Shown: positions 1 through 12,695 of the stretch, in pieces | Numbering within the stretch: position 1 is the stretch's first letter | How the letters are laid out: each line of letters starts with the position of its first letter | Assembly (NCBI RefSeq): GCF_021018895.1 | Contig: NC_079381.1 | Coordinates: 12,587,001 to 12,651,000, forward strand | Reading direction: 5' to 3' | DNA length: 64,000 nt | Source: Seriola aureovittata | Taxonomy: Eukaryota; Chordata; Actinopteri; Carangiformes; Carangidae | Notes under the pieces: model-generated | Told to the model about the DNA's origin: nothing | The model's input: only the letters and a program-made list of their open reading frames with translations | The model's database searches: none | Program-made: the position numbers and the translations under genes

Positions 1-31
<31 letters not shown>
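1..31. repeat. CA microsatellite at window edge
   Basis: Uninterrupted (CA)n, cut by the start of the window. Confidence 0.95.
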
Positions 32-32
<1 letters not shown>

Positions 33-787
33 AGCAGACTGTCAAAGCAGTCACCTTTTAATTGGGCCCTCCACCAGCCTGAAAACATTTGTCAGCTGCC
101 ATCTGTCTGTCTGTCTGGGACTTCCTCCCAGACCCCCCACCCACCCACCCCCACCCCTCCCAACACACACAATCTCTTCATCTTCCCTTACAACGCTCTT
201 ATCAGACTTTAACACCTCTCATCAGCTGGCGCACCCTTCCTTCACACAAACGCACACACACACACAGACGTTTGACACTGCTGGCTGTGGTGCAGATACT
301 ACAGATTGAACTGGAGAGCGGGGTAGTCTGGTAGATATCACACCTCAAGTGCTTGAATGAAAACAAGAACAGTGGGGGCAAATGCATGAGTAACACACTT
401 AACCGGGACTTGAAGACAAAGCTCAATATTTTGCATTAAGTCCACAGGAGAACCAAGAGAAACACATGAGTGTGTTGTCCTTTTAAAATACATTCCACTT
501 TTTATGCTTGGTCCCCTTGTATTATAGTTCAGTGTCGCTTCCCTGCTACGGACAGTGAGGCTGGAAATGGAGTGAGGTCAGACCCAACATCCACAAGCCT
601 GAGCGTCATCTGCAGACAAATGCCTACAGTAGTCCAGAGTCAGTGGGGAGCAAAGGTGACACCCTGAAACTGACCACAGACGATCTGTGAGGAAGCACCC
701 AGCACTGTAAAGTTCTGATTTACCTGCATTGCTGTGCATTGTTCACCTCTCCTCTTCCCCAGCATGCCTCTGGGCCCTCAGCTGATG

Positions 788-1858
788 TCACACCTTGGTG
801 GCCAGAGACTGTGCCTCTGTCTTCTGAGAGGACAGGGAGCTGGCAGGGCTTGCATGCAAGGACTTCTTCAGGTTGAGTAGGCACAGGCACTGGGATCTGA
901 AGCGCAGGTCGAAGAAGGCGTAAAGAAAGGGGTTGAGGCAGCTGTTGATGTAGGCCAGGCAGGTGGCGTACGGGTGAGCCAGCAGCAGGAAGCGCAGGAA
1001 GGCACAGGTGTCTGGAAACAGGTCCAGGTATGAGAGGGCGTCAGCACTCTTCACCACGTGGAAGGGCATCCAGCAGGCGGCGAACACGACTACCAGCGTG
1101 GTGATGATCTTCAGCAGCCTCCTCTTACGCTGGTCCTCTTTGCGCAGAGTGTTGAAGTGGCGGGTGACAGTGCAGCCGATGAAGCCGTAGCACACCATCA
1201 TTGCCAAAAAAGGCAGAAGAAAGCCCAGAGCTGAAGAGGACATGCTGAGGCCAGCGATCCACAGGTTCTCTTGCTGCTTGCTTGTCACCACCAGGCTGAA
1301 GTCCATGGCGCAGGATGTGCGGTTGCTGGTCAGATCGTACTTGGTGGTGCGGAAGACCAGAGTCGGGGCAGCCAGGAGACCGGACAGCAGCCAGATGGCT
1401 GTCAGGGAGCCCCGCATGTGGCCACGAGTGCGCAGCTGGGTGCTGGACAATGAGTGGACAATGGCCAGGTAGCGGTCGAAGCTCATGCAGGTGAGGCAGA
1501 AGACGCTGGCGTACATGTTGAGCAGGACCACGTAGCTGCTGATCTTACACAGAGCCACTCCAAAGGGCCAGTGGTAGCCCATGGCTGTGTAAACAGCCCA
1601 CAGAGGCAGAGTGACCACAAAGGTGAGGTCAGCCAGGGCCAGGTTGCCAATGTAGACGTCAGCTGCTCGCCGCTTCCCCTGGGCTCTCCACACGGTGAAG
1701 ATGACCACCCCGTTTCCAGAGAGACCAAGGATGAAGATGAGCATGTACAGCACAGGGATGACAGAGTATGACGGCGTCCACTCAGAATAGTCACACATGG
1801 TGGAGTTCTCCGTCTCCTCGTAGTCATAATACTCATAAGTAGCTTCAGTTGGCTCCAT
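788..1858 (-). CDS. aplnr: Apelin receptor (class A GPCR), single exon
   Basis: Encodes a 356-residue seven-transmembrane receptor for apelin and Apela/Toddler at the plasma membrane, signalling mainly through Gi. Seen in the sequence: an acidic Tyr/Glu-rich N-terminus with an N-glycosylation site (NST) next to the Cys that starts CDYSEW; TM2 LALADLTFVVTLPLWA; the TM3 end SFDRYLAIV carrying DRY; TM6 CWMPFHVVK; TM7 NSCLNPFLYAFF carrying NPxxY; and a Ser-rich tail. The DLTFVVTLPLWA and NMYASVFCLT stretches match apelin receptors rather than angiotensin receptors, their nearest relatives. Length is close to the usual 360-380. The start MEPTEATYEYY was chosen because it has a strong context (purine at -3, G at +4) and lies about 90 nt downstream of the TATA-predicted start site; the frame stays open upstream to 2044. 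Fish have two paralogues (a and b), and I cannot tell which this is. Confidence 0.95.
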   Translation of the reverse strand: MEPTEATYEYYDYEETENSTMCDYSEWTPSYSVIPVLYMLIFILGLSGNGVVIFTVWRAQGKRRAADVYIGNLALADLTFVVTLPLWAVYTAMGYHWPFGVALCKISSYVVLLNMYASVFCLTCMSFDRYLAIVHSLSSTQLRTRGHMRGSLTAIWLLSGLLAAPTLVFRTTKYDLTSNRTSCAMDFSLVVTSKQQENLWIAGLSMSSSALGFLLPFLAMMVCYGFIGCTVTRHFNTLRKEDQRKRRLLKIITTLVVVFAACWMPFHVVKSADALSYLDLFPDTCAFLRFLLLAHPYATCLAYINSCLNPFLYAFFDLRFRSQCLCLLNLKKSLHASPASSLSSQKTEAQSLATKV

Positions 1859-1971
1859 TTCCACTCTCTCTCTCTTTCTCTCTGTCCTTTTTGAAAAGGA
1901 TTGTTGCAGATAGATCCACAGCGGTTGACAGGACTCTGAGGTCTGTTGCTGCATGTGAAATCTGCCGATCA

Positions 1972-1978
1972 TTATATA
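1972..1978 (-). promoter_or_regulatory. aplnr: TATA box of aplnr
   Basis: On the minus strand TATATAAT lies about 115 nt upstream of the chosen start codon. It is preceded by a G-rich GGGGGGTGGG stretch that could bind KLF/Sp factors. A start site about 30 nt downstream would fall near 1948, giving a 5' UTR of roughly 90 nt. Position and match are seen; function is inferred. Confidence 0.6.
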
Positions 1979-4900
1979 CCCACCCCCCAGACTTGTCCCC
2001 TCCTCCCCTCTCACTGCCCTCCTCCTCTCGGCTCTGAGGAACATGCCCTGTCACTGACTACACGCCCACCCCTCCTTCTTCTTCATTCATATTATTTGTA
2101 CCTCAGTATCTACTGCATTGTGGAGTCCCTTTCATACATGTAATATGGGTTGAAATGCTAGAACTTTATTTTCAGGATAAGTCTTCTTTTTCCTCACTTT
2201 TCCTGCACAAAATATTACACTTACAAGAATTCATACATCTCTAGAGGCTAAATGAAACTCATGAATCTTTGTTTATCTTTTTTTTCTAACTTACCACAAA
2301 TATAATTGTAATGAATTTCTTACTTCAGGGAATGAAAGTTCATTAGACATGTTTGAACAGTAAACCATGAGTCAAGTCTGGGCATGACAAGTTTCAGTAG
2401 TAGTCAATTTCAATGTCAATTGAGAATCGTTACGGGACTGGAGCACTCTGCTTCAACAATATTTACATTTGTATGTGTGTTGTTTTCATGTCTGTACATG
2501 CTCCAACATGAAGAACCACAGATTAAAGATAAAAGTTAGATTTTAGCTCTGGAGGGTAGACAAACAAAACTTTAACCTCAGACCTTTAAATGAAAATCTG
2601 CAAAATCAGTTAAAATACAGAACTTTATTTCCATGCAATTTCAACTATTTCAGTATTTATTTATTTATCATAACTACTTGAGTTAAAACTTGCTAGATTT
2701 GATATTAAAAAATGTAGGTGATCATGTAAATACAATTATCATAATCATCAGTATAAATTTAGATATTACTTTTCAAAACTGTTTAAACATTTCTAACAAA
2801 CAAAATTGCAACAACAATAAATACAGCAAATTTGATATAAAAAATGATGTTGATTAAGGGATTGATAGATCAGTATTATCTGTATTTGTGTTTGTGCATG
2901 TTATTTTTGTTGTCGATTTCCATAGGAAATCAATATCATAAACTGTTTTGCGTGGTGTAAAAGAATAAAGCATTGACCTGTCTGACCTCACTAACTCACA
3001 GGTCCAAGAGTCAATACAAACACACACATACCAAAGGCAAATCACAAAAACACAAACATTTGTCTCAAATTGTGGTGGAGGTGCCAAAGTTTCTAAAGAT
3101 ACCAAATACATCAGGATGAATGCTTTGCAGCAAACGGCTAATTTCTAAATGATTAAATGATGGAAACATAAAATAACATTGAGTCTTGAGCTTGAATATG
3201 TAATTATAAACATCCTAATGAGCTGATACAGAAAATATAAATGCTGCTGACAGCCAGTGTGGCATATGATGACTTTTCCAACTTTAAAGCTACTTAAGGA
3301 GAAACAAAAGGGGGAAAGTCTGTGTGAAATGGTTTAATAAGTCACACAGCTCCTCTTTCTTTCTCTTCTTTCCCGTCTCTCGGGTGTATTTGTTGGCCCA
3401 GGTGGGACGGCTCACTCTCCAGCCTGCTCCGTCTCTCAGCAGAGTGGCAGCAGTGGCGCCGGGGCACCGACCTTTAGACACAACTTCTGTATCACTCAAC
3501 AATCTTTTCCTCCTCCGATCCCTTCCTCCAACCTCCTCCTCTCCAGCCCCCCCACTCATCTCCGTCTTCCTCTGATTATGAAGACGAGGACTGATCCCCA
3601 TCTCCTTTTACCAACGTCATTTACTCTCAGAGATCAGTTTGTTGTTGCCAAATACTGTGATGCAAGCTTGTGGAGCTTGATAACCAAAACTGATGTGATT
3701 GTGATTGTGTTTGTGCGCCTCCACCCGAAATCTCTGCCCTCTCCTGCTCCGCTTGATTGTCCATCCAGCTCTTTGTCCATCCGGCTAAGATCGCTGCTGC
3801 AGGACGTCGGGCAGAACAGGAAAAAAGCCAAGTGAAGTGAATCAAAGCAAGTTTCCTATCTGCACTCTGCTGGGACTGAGGTCTGTTTTTAGCTGTGTTC
3901 GTTGACAGGGAAGTGAATATACAGATAAATAAAACAACAGGTCTTGATGAATACATCAGTCCTCCCACTCACTTTTCCCAAAATCCCCTCATCATGAGCG
4001 ATGTGGCGAGAAACATGAAATTTCCTTTTAAATACAGGAAACTGGGCATCTTTCTTTCATTTCTCAAGAGTTTTCATCATAATGTCACACAATCTCTCAC
4101 ATTTCATCCTATTTTAAGCCTTTCAGAGTGACAAGTTCCAATTGGCCTGAGCTTGAACCTCCTTGCAGAGCATCCATCTCTTCACTCAGCATACCAGAGA
4201 CCCTGTTTCCACAACAGTCAGCCCGTGTTTGTCGTCTTCTTTGCCCACCTGTGTCTCGGATCAATTGTTGTTGTTCTCATGTGTGGCCCTGTGCTGTAAA
4301 CCACACACCACATAGACACCAAGAGGTTCCTCGTGCTTTGCGCTCTTATCTAACCACACCAAGGCCCTTCATTTGACTGTCATCCATCAGCCATGTGTCA
4401 GATAGCAGATAACATATCTGGGGGATGAGTAGTTGCTTCTCCAAATATACACAAAAAGTAGAAGCCCACAAAAACACACATTACAGTGACAGTGTGTCTG
4501 CAGGGCTGCAGAGCGCCCCTTTGATCTTTTATCATGACCTTGTGTGTTTGTGTGTTTATGAGCCTGTTTTTGGTGATACTCGCAGCGCCAAAAGAGCATG
4601 AGGTGTGTGTTTTTGTTGTTTAGGTGTGTGTGAGAGTTGGTGGGGGTCTTGACAGTCGTTTTGATGTGTGTGTTAAGCTGTTGCAAGACCACATGCGCGG
4701 GCCCCTCTGTGGCTGAGACAGCTGGTTCCTGAAGGCTTTATTTGCGATCGGAACAACTATGAGTCAAAGTTTTTCCAGTTTCTGCTGACAGTTCATGATT
4801 TCACACGTCTGAATCGAACACCTGATAGCAGCTCGACAGCCACGATGATGAACGTGCCCTCAGGCAAACACTCAGCCATCAGCGCCAGTTATATTACCAA

Positions 4901-7891
4901 TCGCATCAACAGTCGGATCTGAACTTTTAATGCTGTCAAAAGTAACACTCGGAGCACAGCTGGAAAGCTTGAACATTTGGTTGTTGTTACCGCCTGCTCC
5001 GCTCCATTATCCCCCCTTTACTCTTTTCAGCAGGGACGACAAGGTGATTGACACCAGCTTGTTAGACACAAAGGCCACAAGGATGGGAGACGTTTACACC
5101 TTTTCTCACTGTTCCGGTAAAGACTAATGTGTAAACTCGAGTTTCACAGCTATCTGCATGCTTGAAAACAGTTTCTATTCCACATTTGGTAGAGATGTGA
5201 ATGATCTGCGGTTGACCAGTTATCATGTAAGACTGTGAGAAAAAAAATGTTTCTCCTGAAGGTGATGCAAGGAATAGGATAAGAAACTGTTGGAGAGGAC
5301 CAGACAGGACACTAGCAGACAAGAAAGAGGCAGGAGAGTATAGAATACACACAGTATGACTTATTATTGTGTCTGTGGACAAACTTGAGCTGCCCTCACT
5401 TACTGGGAGCATCAGCAGGTTAAATGTGGTATGCTGGGTTGGTGAACTCAAACCGGATTTGTGAAGAATGATGGGACGGAAGTTGCACTTCTACACTGAT
5501 CTGATTCTGAGTGATAAAACTGGACCAACACGACTGATTCACAGTCCACAGCCCAGAAACCGGCATCGAGGAACAAGGTATATCTACTTCTTATAGTTCT
5601 GGCTACACAAGTTGGTTTTGGTCTTTTCATTGCATCTGATGACAAATAGAAAAATATATCATACGGCCAAATGTCGTATGAAATCGTTGTCGTTTTAAAT
5701 CATTAAAACCACAAAAATCACTGGGACAGCACAGCCGGTACACCACGATTCAAGTTATGAGTGCTGAAATTAGAAACATAGATTCTATCACCTGCTACTT
5801 TTCCTCCTCTTTGATTATAGATTCACATGTTATCATTGTGCAGAGTTATGTGTTACTCCACCGTCCCTCTCATCCACTTTTTAATAAGTCAGGAAGCAGC
5901 CATGGTGCGGCCTTCTTGCTGAGTTTGTACCTCCATGATAACAGTGCACTTTCTTAATCCCTCTCAGCACATGTATGGGAGATTGCAGACCTCAGACCAG
6001 AGTAGCAACAGCTATTCTGAATGAGGAGCTATACCCCACTACAGAGTCAGGGATGTCTAATTTCAGTTTTCTGCTTGTAGGTCAGTTGACCGGGAGACTC
6101 TGTTGATACAAATCTTCCGGCCTTCAACATGTTGTTGTCCTCTGAGCCAGGAGTAGCTGGACAGAAATATTTATCATATACGAATGTGAGGACAGGAGAG
6201 GGAAATCCCAAACAGTTTTCACGAAAAGGTATAAATAGCTCAGACTTGCACTCAAGGTCGTCAGTGAAAATATAAGCATTAGAGAGAGGCGGGGGGCGCC
6301 TTCCGTGTCTCTAACACATGGACAGATGAGGAGAGTTAGAATCAGACAGAACAAAAGGGAGAGCTTCATATATCATCTAAAGAAGCAGCGAGGTAACACT
6401 GCAGCTGCAAGTCATGAAAACTGTGGTTTGATTACACTGACAAAGAGTTAGTATTGATGTCTGTGTTCACGTGCCGACTGACACAGGATAATAACAAGTA
6501 AGGAGGTTTATTTGTCGGGTGAGGGGTGCAGCTACCGAGGTGAGCGAGGATTACATATAAAACGCTTGACATAAGCTTGAAGAGAGATAAAAGTGACAGA
6601 TGTACAGAAACCAGCAGCGCCCTTCTTTACAAAGATACTGAAGTACTGTAAATTACGAGTGTCACCCTCATCTTCTAGTCTTATAGAGCTCGCTGTAATT
6701 ATAAAATCGGTCAAGTCTTGCTATCTTTTTCAGCACCAGGATTCTGTGTTATATTATGAGCGTGAGGCTTTCCATTCTCTTTTTCTGATATCTGCCTGTA
6801 AGCCAGCACCACCCGAGAAAAAGGGTGTGGATTTTCCTGCAGTCAGTAAATGGTACTATGATCATACAATAAACTAAGAACATGGAAAACAATTAACCTG
6901 CTAAACATCAATATCCTATAGCATTTCCATTGTGACCGTGTCAGCATTAGCCACCATAAGCTACTGGTCATACCAAGAGGGGCTGTAGCTGCAAAACCCC
7001 TGAGTGTGCTGAATTGAGCGACCGTGCAATATAACTATTGTTAATTAGTTGTGTCTTTTTTTTTCATAAGTTACACCTGGCTTTAATCCTACATCTGTGA
7101 CGCTGTAAGAAGTCTTGATGAAACTTATTGATAATGTTGAGGTCAGTTGGACCTGCTCATGCCTCTGCCCCATATACTGTTTGGACAAGACAAAATACCA
7201 CACATTACTAGTTATCAACATAATTCAATAACACTAGTCCACAAAGCTCAAAACACATTTTATACAAATTACCCAAAATTTTCAATTGCACTGCTGGACT
7301 GTGTATGTAATGATTTTAAAGTAATGCCTCATACTCAACAGAACTACCAGATATGCTTAAGAACAGAGATAAGGTCTACAGCCTCCCTGCTGTCTAAACA
7401 CCAAAGAAAGCTGCAATAAAGCCGGCTACCACGTCTTCCTCTTCCTGCCAGTCCAACAGGCGAGAAACCTTCTTCTGCTGCACTTCTGTAAACCGTGTGA
7501 AAGAGTGATGGTCAAGGAACAGGACGCACTGCAGTCTAAAAACTGTGTGAATGACTCTAAATGCACTGCAGGATTTAGAAAGTGTTTGAGTCTTTTATCC
7601 CTCACATGTAACATGAACCATTTTACAGATTTTTATGGCTGTCCAAACTTCACAGAGTTCTGAAACACAAGCCTCCAGTTTGGTTTCAAGGTTGAGAGAT
7701 GCACACACACGCACACACACACACACAACACTTAACAATCCTACATGTTCACACACGATGTAACACCCATGACTACACTGGAAGCAATACAATAAGCTAT
7801 TGTAACCTCAAACCGAAGGTCTTGACGCCCATATGCTTTTGTCATTAGTTTCAATTATAACAGGCTATGAGGTCACTTGCTGATGTGTGTT

Positions 7892-7946
7892 AACACACAC
7901 ACAGACACACAGACACACAGACACACAGACATACAGACACACAGAC
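7892..7946. repeat. ACACACAG-type minisatellite
   Basis: Several near-perfect tandem copies of an 8-bp CACACAGA unit, with one variant copy (CATACAGA). Confidence 0.85.
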
Positions 7947-8842
7947 TGCATGTACTTATGCAAAAATAAGGTTCTATGTGACTTTTTCTGATGTATATTA
8001 ATCTGTTCTTTTTGATCCGTTTCTAGAACAAAAATGCAGCTGCTAAATTTAAAGGAATTTTTGGTTTATTACATTTTGGTTCTTAGTTAAACAGTTTGGC
8101 CATCACTTCTATTGATATTGATAACACTGTACTCAGCAAAGTAATTGATGAAATCTGGCAACACAGCGATATCGCTACAATTGAGTCAGACAGAGCAACA
8201 GACATGAAGTCTGAAGATCAGACAGGTTGTAAGTAAGCAAACAGTTTAGCCAGATTATCTAAAGCATTTGATTTGGAGGTAAAACCAAAATGTTATTGAT
8301 CATCCCTAATTTCACAAATGCACAACAGCAAGTATAGTAGGTCAAAGGTCAACCAGGAAGTCATTTTGTGTGTGTTTACAGCTGAAAGTTTTAGTCATAA
8401 TTTTAATGTTTGACTTAATTTTCTCTCACAGTAAGTGACTGATCTTCTGTCTTCATATTGCCACACCCAGTGTTGTTGCGTGTGGCACCGATCGTGCATG
8501 AACAAAAAGTTGAATGATTGAATTCATTCAACATATTGCCCAGTTGCTCTTAAATTAATTTTTTATGCTGGCAGCTTTAAAGCTCAGTAACTAAGTAACC
8601 ATCCTGAAGAAATGCACAAGATAACCATTTGATTCCGAGCTAAATGTTTTCTTAAACTGGCGACTTATTTTCTGTCTTACAAGCAAAACATCCAATTCTT
8701 TGCTTTGTTGGACTTTTGATCTGGCTGATGTCTCTGTTGGTGTTATCACAGGCTGCTCAAGCTTCTCCCACTCACCATCAATATCTGCTTGTCCCATAAG
8801 TCTGGCCCAGGTTTATCAGGGCCAGAGCAGGTCTCTTTCTGG

Positions 8843-8846
<4 letters not shown>

Positions 8847-8889
<43 letters not shown>
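8847..8889. repeat. CA microsatellite
   Basis: Uninterrupted (CA)n of about 43 bp. Confidence 0.95.
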
Positions 8890-8892
<3 letters not shown>

Positions 8893-11800
8893 CGGACAAA
8901 CACTAACATACACACTCACCGCACAGACCCCCTCCCTCCCTCCCTGCGTATCCTCTCCGAGCCCCCGGTTTCCTTGCTGGGGAAAGAGGGGACTAGATGA
9001 ACGGGAAGAGAGGAGACAGTGGGGATGTGACACAACAATGGCAGGAAGTGACTTCAGATCAATACAGATTAGTGGAAAACACACCAACACAGCTAACAAA
9101 CACCCCCGGTGAAGAGATAAACACGTAACACAAACAGCCAAATAAATGCTGTGAGCATCATTACTCACGTGTTACACAGCAACAACATTTTCACAATAAA
9201 CCACTTACACAGAGAGAATACAGTCTGAGATTATTTACAAGTATTATATCGGCTGCAAAGTACTCACACATGACTTATCATATATTCTGTGATTGACAAA
9301 AGAATTACTGCATGTTACACATTAAAAATGCATTGTAGGGCCAATAAACCACTGGATTACAATTATTATCTTCTCCATCACTGTAATCACGTTAAAACCA
9401 AAGCGGTTACACGCTGCTCAGCATTTCAAGACTGCAGATTGATAATATATAGCAACAAATGTCAAGCCTTATGATCTAGTACAGCTAGTACAGCAGTGAT
9501 CCACTTTTCTGCATTTGTAACCGGCTGCAAGTTTAATCTGTTGAAGTGATTTCAATTTAGGCCAAAGCAAATTAAGACTCTGCACAAAGAAAACATATAT
9601 GAGGAACATGCATACTGAAACACAAAGACAAACTAAGAGGTCTAAAAACCGTCCAAATAAAATCAAGTTGTAATCAGGAGGTGGAAAGAGTCAACAGTGG
9701 GTGCAGTTGGAGAGGAGGAAGGCCGTTCAACAGTTCAGAGGTCGCACCGAGGTCCACAAAACAGAAAACCTGATAGGTTTGGAGGTTTTATAATGTGTAA
9801 CCAGGAGCCTGCTCAACTTCAAACATACTCAAATCTAGTGGAAAGAAGCCAGAATAATAGGACTGTGTGATCTTTTACAGCCAGAAGTTTATCCGTTGTA
9901 TGGTGGCTCAGCTGCAAACTGCCTAACTAACGCACTGGTCAACACTTAAATTGTTAATGAACGTCTTATGATGGGAACAATAGCTTGGACACTGACCTGA
10001 AGATGTGATGTACAAAGACGTTCAGCTGCTATAAAGGAGATCAGGGGGTTTCCCAGCTGCAATCAGGTGTGTGTTATCATTTCCTATAACAAATCATTAT
10101 CCAGTGACAGAAAAAGCTGATGGATCTGAGATCATTATGGCTGCATGTCCAGCTACCGTTATCCTGAGGAGAACCATAAAAGGACACACACTCTTCCTGT
10201 CGACTGTCCATTGAACAAGCATCTGTCTGACCCCTGACACCTTCCACTCCGACTCGGCTTCCTGTCCCACACGTGCAGCTCTGCTACTTGAAACTTTTCA
10301 TCAAAGCCTCTCCTTTCGCAAAACACGGAAAAGTCCCGAATATAAATGACATTAATTCAATTATTCATTCACATAAACAGGGTGTGGACATAGCAGCGGG
10401 AACACCTTGCAATATACTTCAATATAAAAGAATGAAGATTATAAAGCTATACAGAGTTTAATTTATCGTCTATAGCCAAAGTGATAGACGAGAATCACGT
10501 CTTGAGTTCAGAAAACAGCTGCAAACCGATTTAAGTGTTCAAGCTACTGTTATTCAAACAGGTCGCAGTTGTGTTTTTTGTTTTGTGCCCCTGACCTCTG
10601 CCCCTTTTAATCCCCCCCTTTGGGCAGAGGGCATGGGGGGCTGCTGGCAGGCCAGGGATAAAGGTGCAGACCATCAGTCCTTGTTACCAAAAAGCTTTAG
10701 AGGAGCTTTACAGCTCATGAGACCAGACTATAATCTCCCAGACGCTTCACACATATGGCCTCATGAGATCATCTACTTCCCTGCACTCAGCCACCACCCA
10801 TAAACAGCTACAGTGTATAAACAGATATCACGTGTGGGATATTTATTTTTTTTTACACATACTGTAGATGTGCTTGGATAAACAAGAATAGAGGTGCGAA
10901 GATAGTACTTGAACTTTTGACTTTAGGATATTTTATCACAAGCGTAACAGGAGCCGATGCACAGACGTGAGCTATAGCAAAGGTAGCAACAGCTTCTGGA
11001 CTTTAAAGGTACAAATTTGTACTAATACAGCCTCAACTGATGCACCCAGGGGTGATCATTTGGATTGCTGCCATTATTGGTAGTAGTCACTGGTGGGAAG
11101 CTGGTGAGGGATCTTTTCCTTATAATAGTGCAAGGTCAAGAAAAGGGTCCCATTTTTTTGCTACAACACAATGCAATGATATGCAGGAACAGTCTGCAGT
11201 GGCCAATCAAAAGTCTGCAAGAGCACTTTCCCGTGAGATTACTTTGTAATGTGGACCTTGCAATTGTCAAGACGGGGAATAAAATTGGTCGCTGTGATGA
11301 CTTTCCAGAGTTGTATAATCCTCCTGACTCACAGTACCATAAACTGCTGTGTAGTATTTCGGAGGCTGATGAGTCTTAAAGCTCATGGATGTACTGTATT
11401 TCTCAAACTGGACGTCTCAGATCATATTTCATCTTCTCACCAGTGCTCGTAGCGACACGTCCACACCAACATAACCCCTTGTGTGTTTTTTTTTTTTTTA
11501 AACAGTCCTATTTTCAGTCTGAACGTGGCTTCAGCAGGAGCCTGGGCCGTAGGCACAGAAACTGACTTGTGAGAGAGGGTACCACCATGTGTTTGCATAG
11601 GACACTGAAGAAGCAACAAGCTATTGTACAAAATCTGCTCAGCTCTCTTCTGAGGGGTGGTTATTGGGGCACGTCTGGGTCACGTCTCCTCCTCCTCTGC
11701 AGATTAGCCATAAAGCCAGTCTCCCATTACACCCTGCCTTGTCTAGGCTCAGGTTGAGTGAATGTCCCCCGAACACCAGCACAGAGAGTGACAGACAGGT

Positions 11801-12689
11801 TTGGTGGTGGTGGTGGTGGGGAGGGGGGGTCGGATTGAGGCGAAGGGTGGAGTTGGGTTGAAAATGGGCAGACAAGCTAGCATTGTTTACGGCTAGTGAA
11901 AGGCACATAAGAAATGATGAGAGGAGCCAGAAATACAAAAATGTTCCAATGACAGGCATCGTCAGACAAAACACACAATGCTTCACAGAAATAGAAGCAG
12001 CTGTGGTGGCGGCGAGGGGAATCTCAGGAGCGTGACATTGATGTGAAAAAAGTCGATCATGTCATCTGATTGTTGGGTGTAATCAATCTTTGATCTTTGT
12101 CATCTTTGTCACCAAGGGGACTCTCAAAAGACGGAAAATGAGTGGAAGTATTGAGACGTGAGACATAAGAATTCAACTGACAATACTAATGCAATTATAT
12201 CTGAAGGGATCCATCTTGCTCTGTGTGTGATGTGTTGCGGTTTCGCTGGTCGGTTAAATTAAAATGTAGAGGAGAGCGTTCTTGGCCGTCTTGTTCTTGG
12301 ACTGCAGCTGAACCTTGTCGAGGAAGAAGAAGAAGAAGAAGGCCTGTATACACGCAGAAGAATCCATTCAGAGACCAAAGGCAAATGGCTGGGTGAGACG
12401 CTGTGGGAATTCACCCTATTTCAGATGCAAATTCCTCAAAGAGCTGAAAGAGCCGGAGAAACAGGTGTCCAAGGAAGTGTGGTGCTGCGTGGGTGAGGGC
12501 GGGCAAGCGGGCGGGTGGGTGTGAGGGTGCTGAACGATAACACAGGGTGTATTCAAATCCCGCTCGTTCAGTCCAGGCTGTCTCATTTCTCATTTTATTT
12601 TGTCTAACAGTAAATGCAGGCAAAAACAGAGGAAACTTGCTGTCGGTATATAAATGGGAAAATATGTGCTAAATCCAGGAGTTTCAAAT

Positions 12690-12695
12690 TTTATT
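12690..12695 (-). promoter_or_regulatory. tbc1d10a: Candidate polyadenylation signal of tbc1d10a
   Basis: AATAAA on the minus strand, about 2.3 kb beyond the stop codon. The stretch from 12.7 to 14.9 kb is AT-rich, has no gene and is best read as a long 3' UTR. Other AATAAA hexamers exist, so the choice is tentative. Confidence 0.3.

Larger units (their letters stand above)
2100..12600. other. Gene-free stretch between aplnr and tbc1d10a
   Basis: No open frame longer than about 140 codons, and none resembles a known domain. The longer frames lie over CA tracts or AT-rich DNA. The stretch holds short microsatellites (7892-7946, 8847-8889, a GAA run at 12318-12340) and otherwise unremarkable AT-rich sequence. 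Enhancers could be present but cannot be recognised from one sequence. Confidence 0.6.

Noticed and set aside
1483..1836. 117-codon minus-strand frame within aplnr
   Set aside because: It overlaps the receptor's transmembrane coding region in another frame and has no domain. It is a shadow of GC-rich coding sequence.
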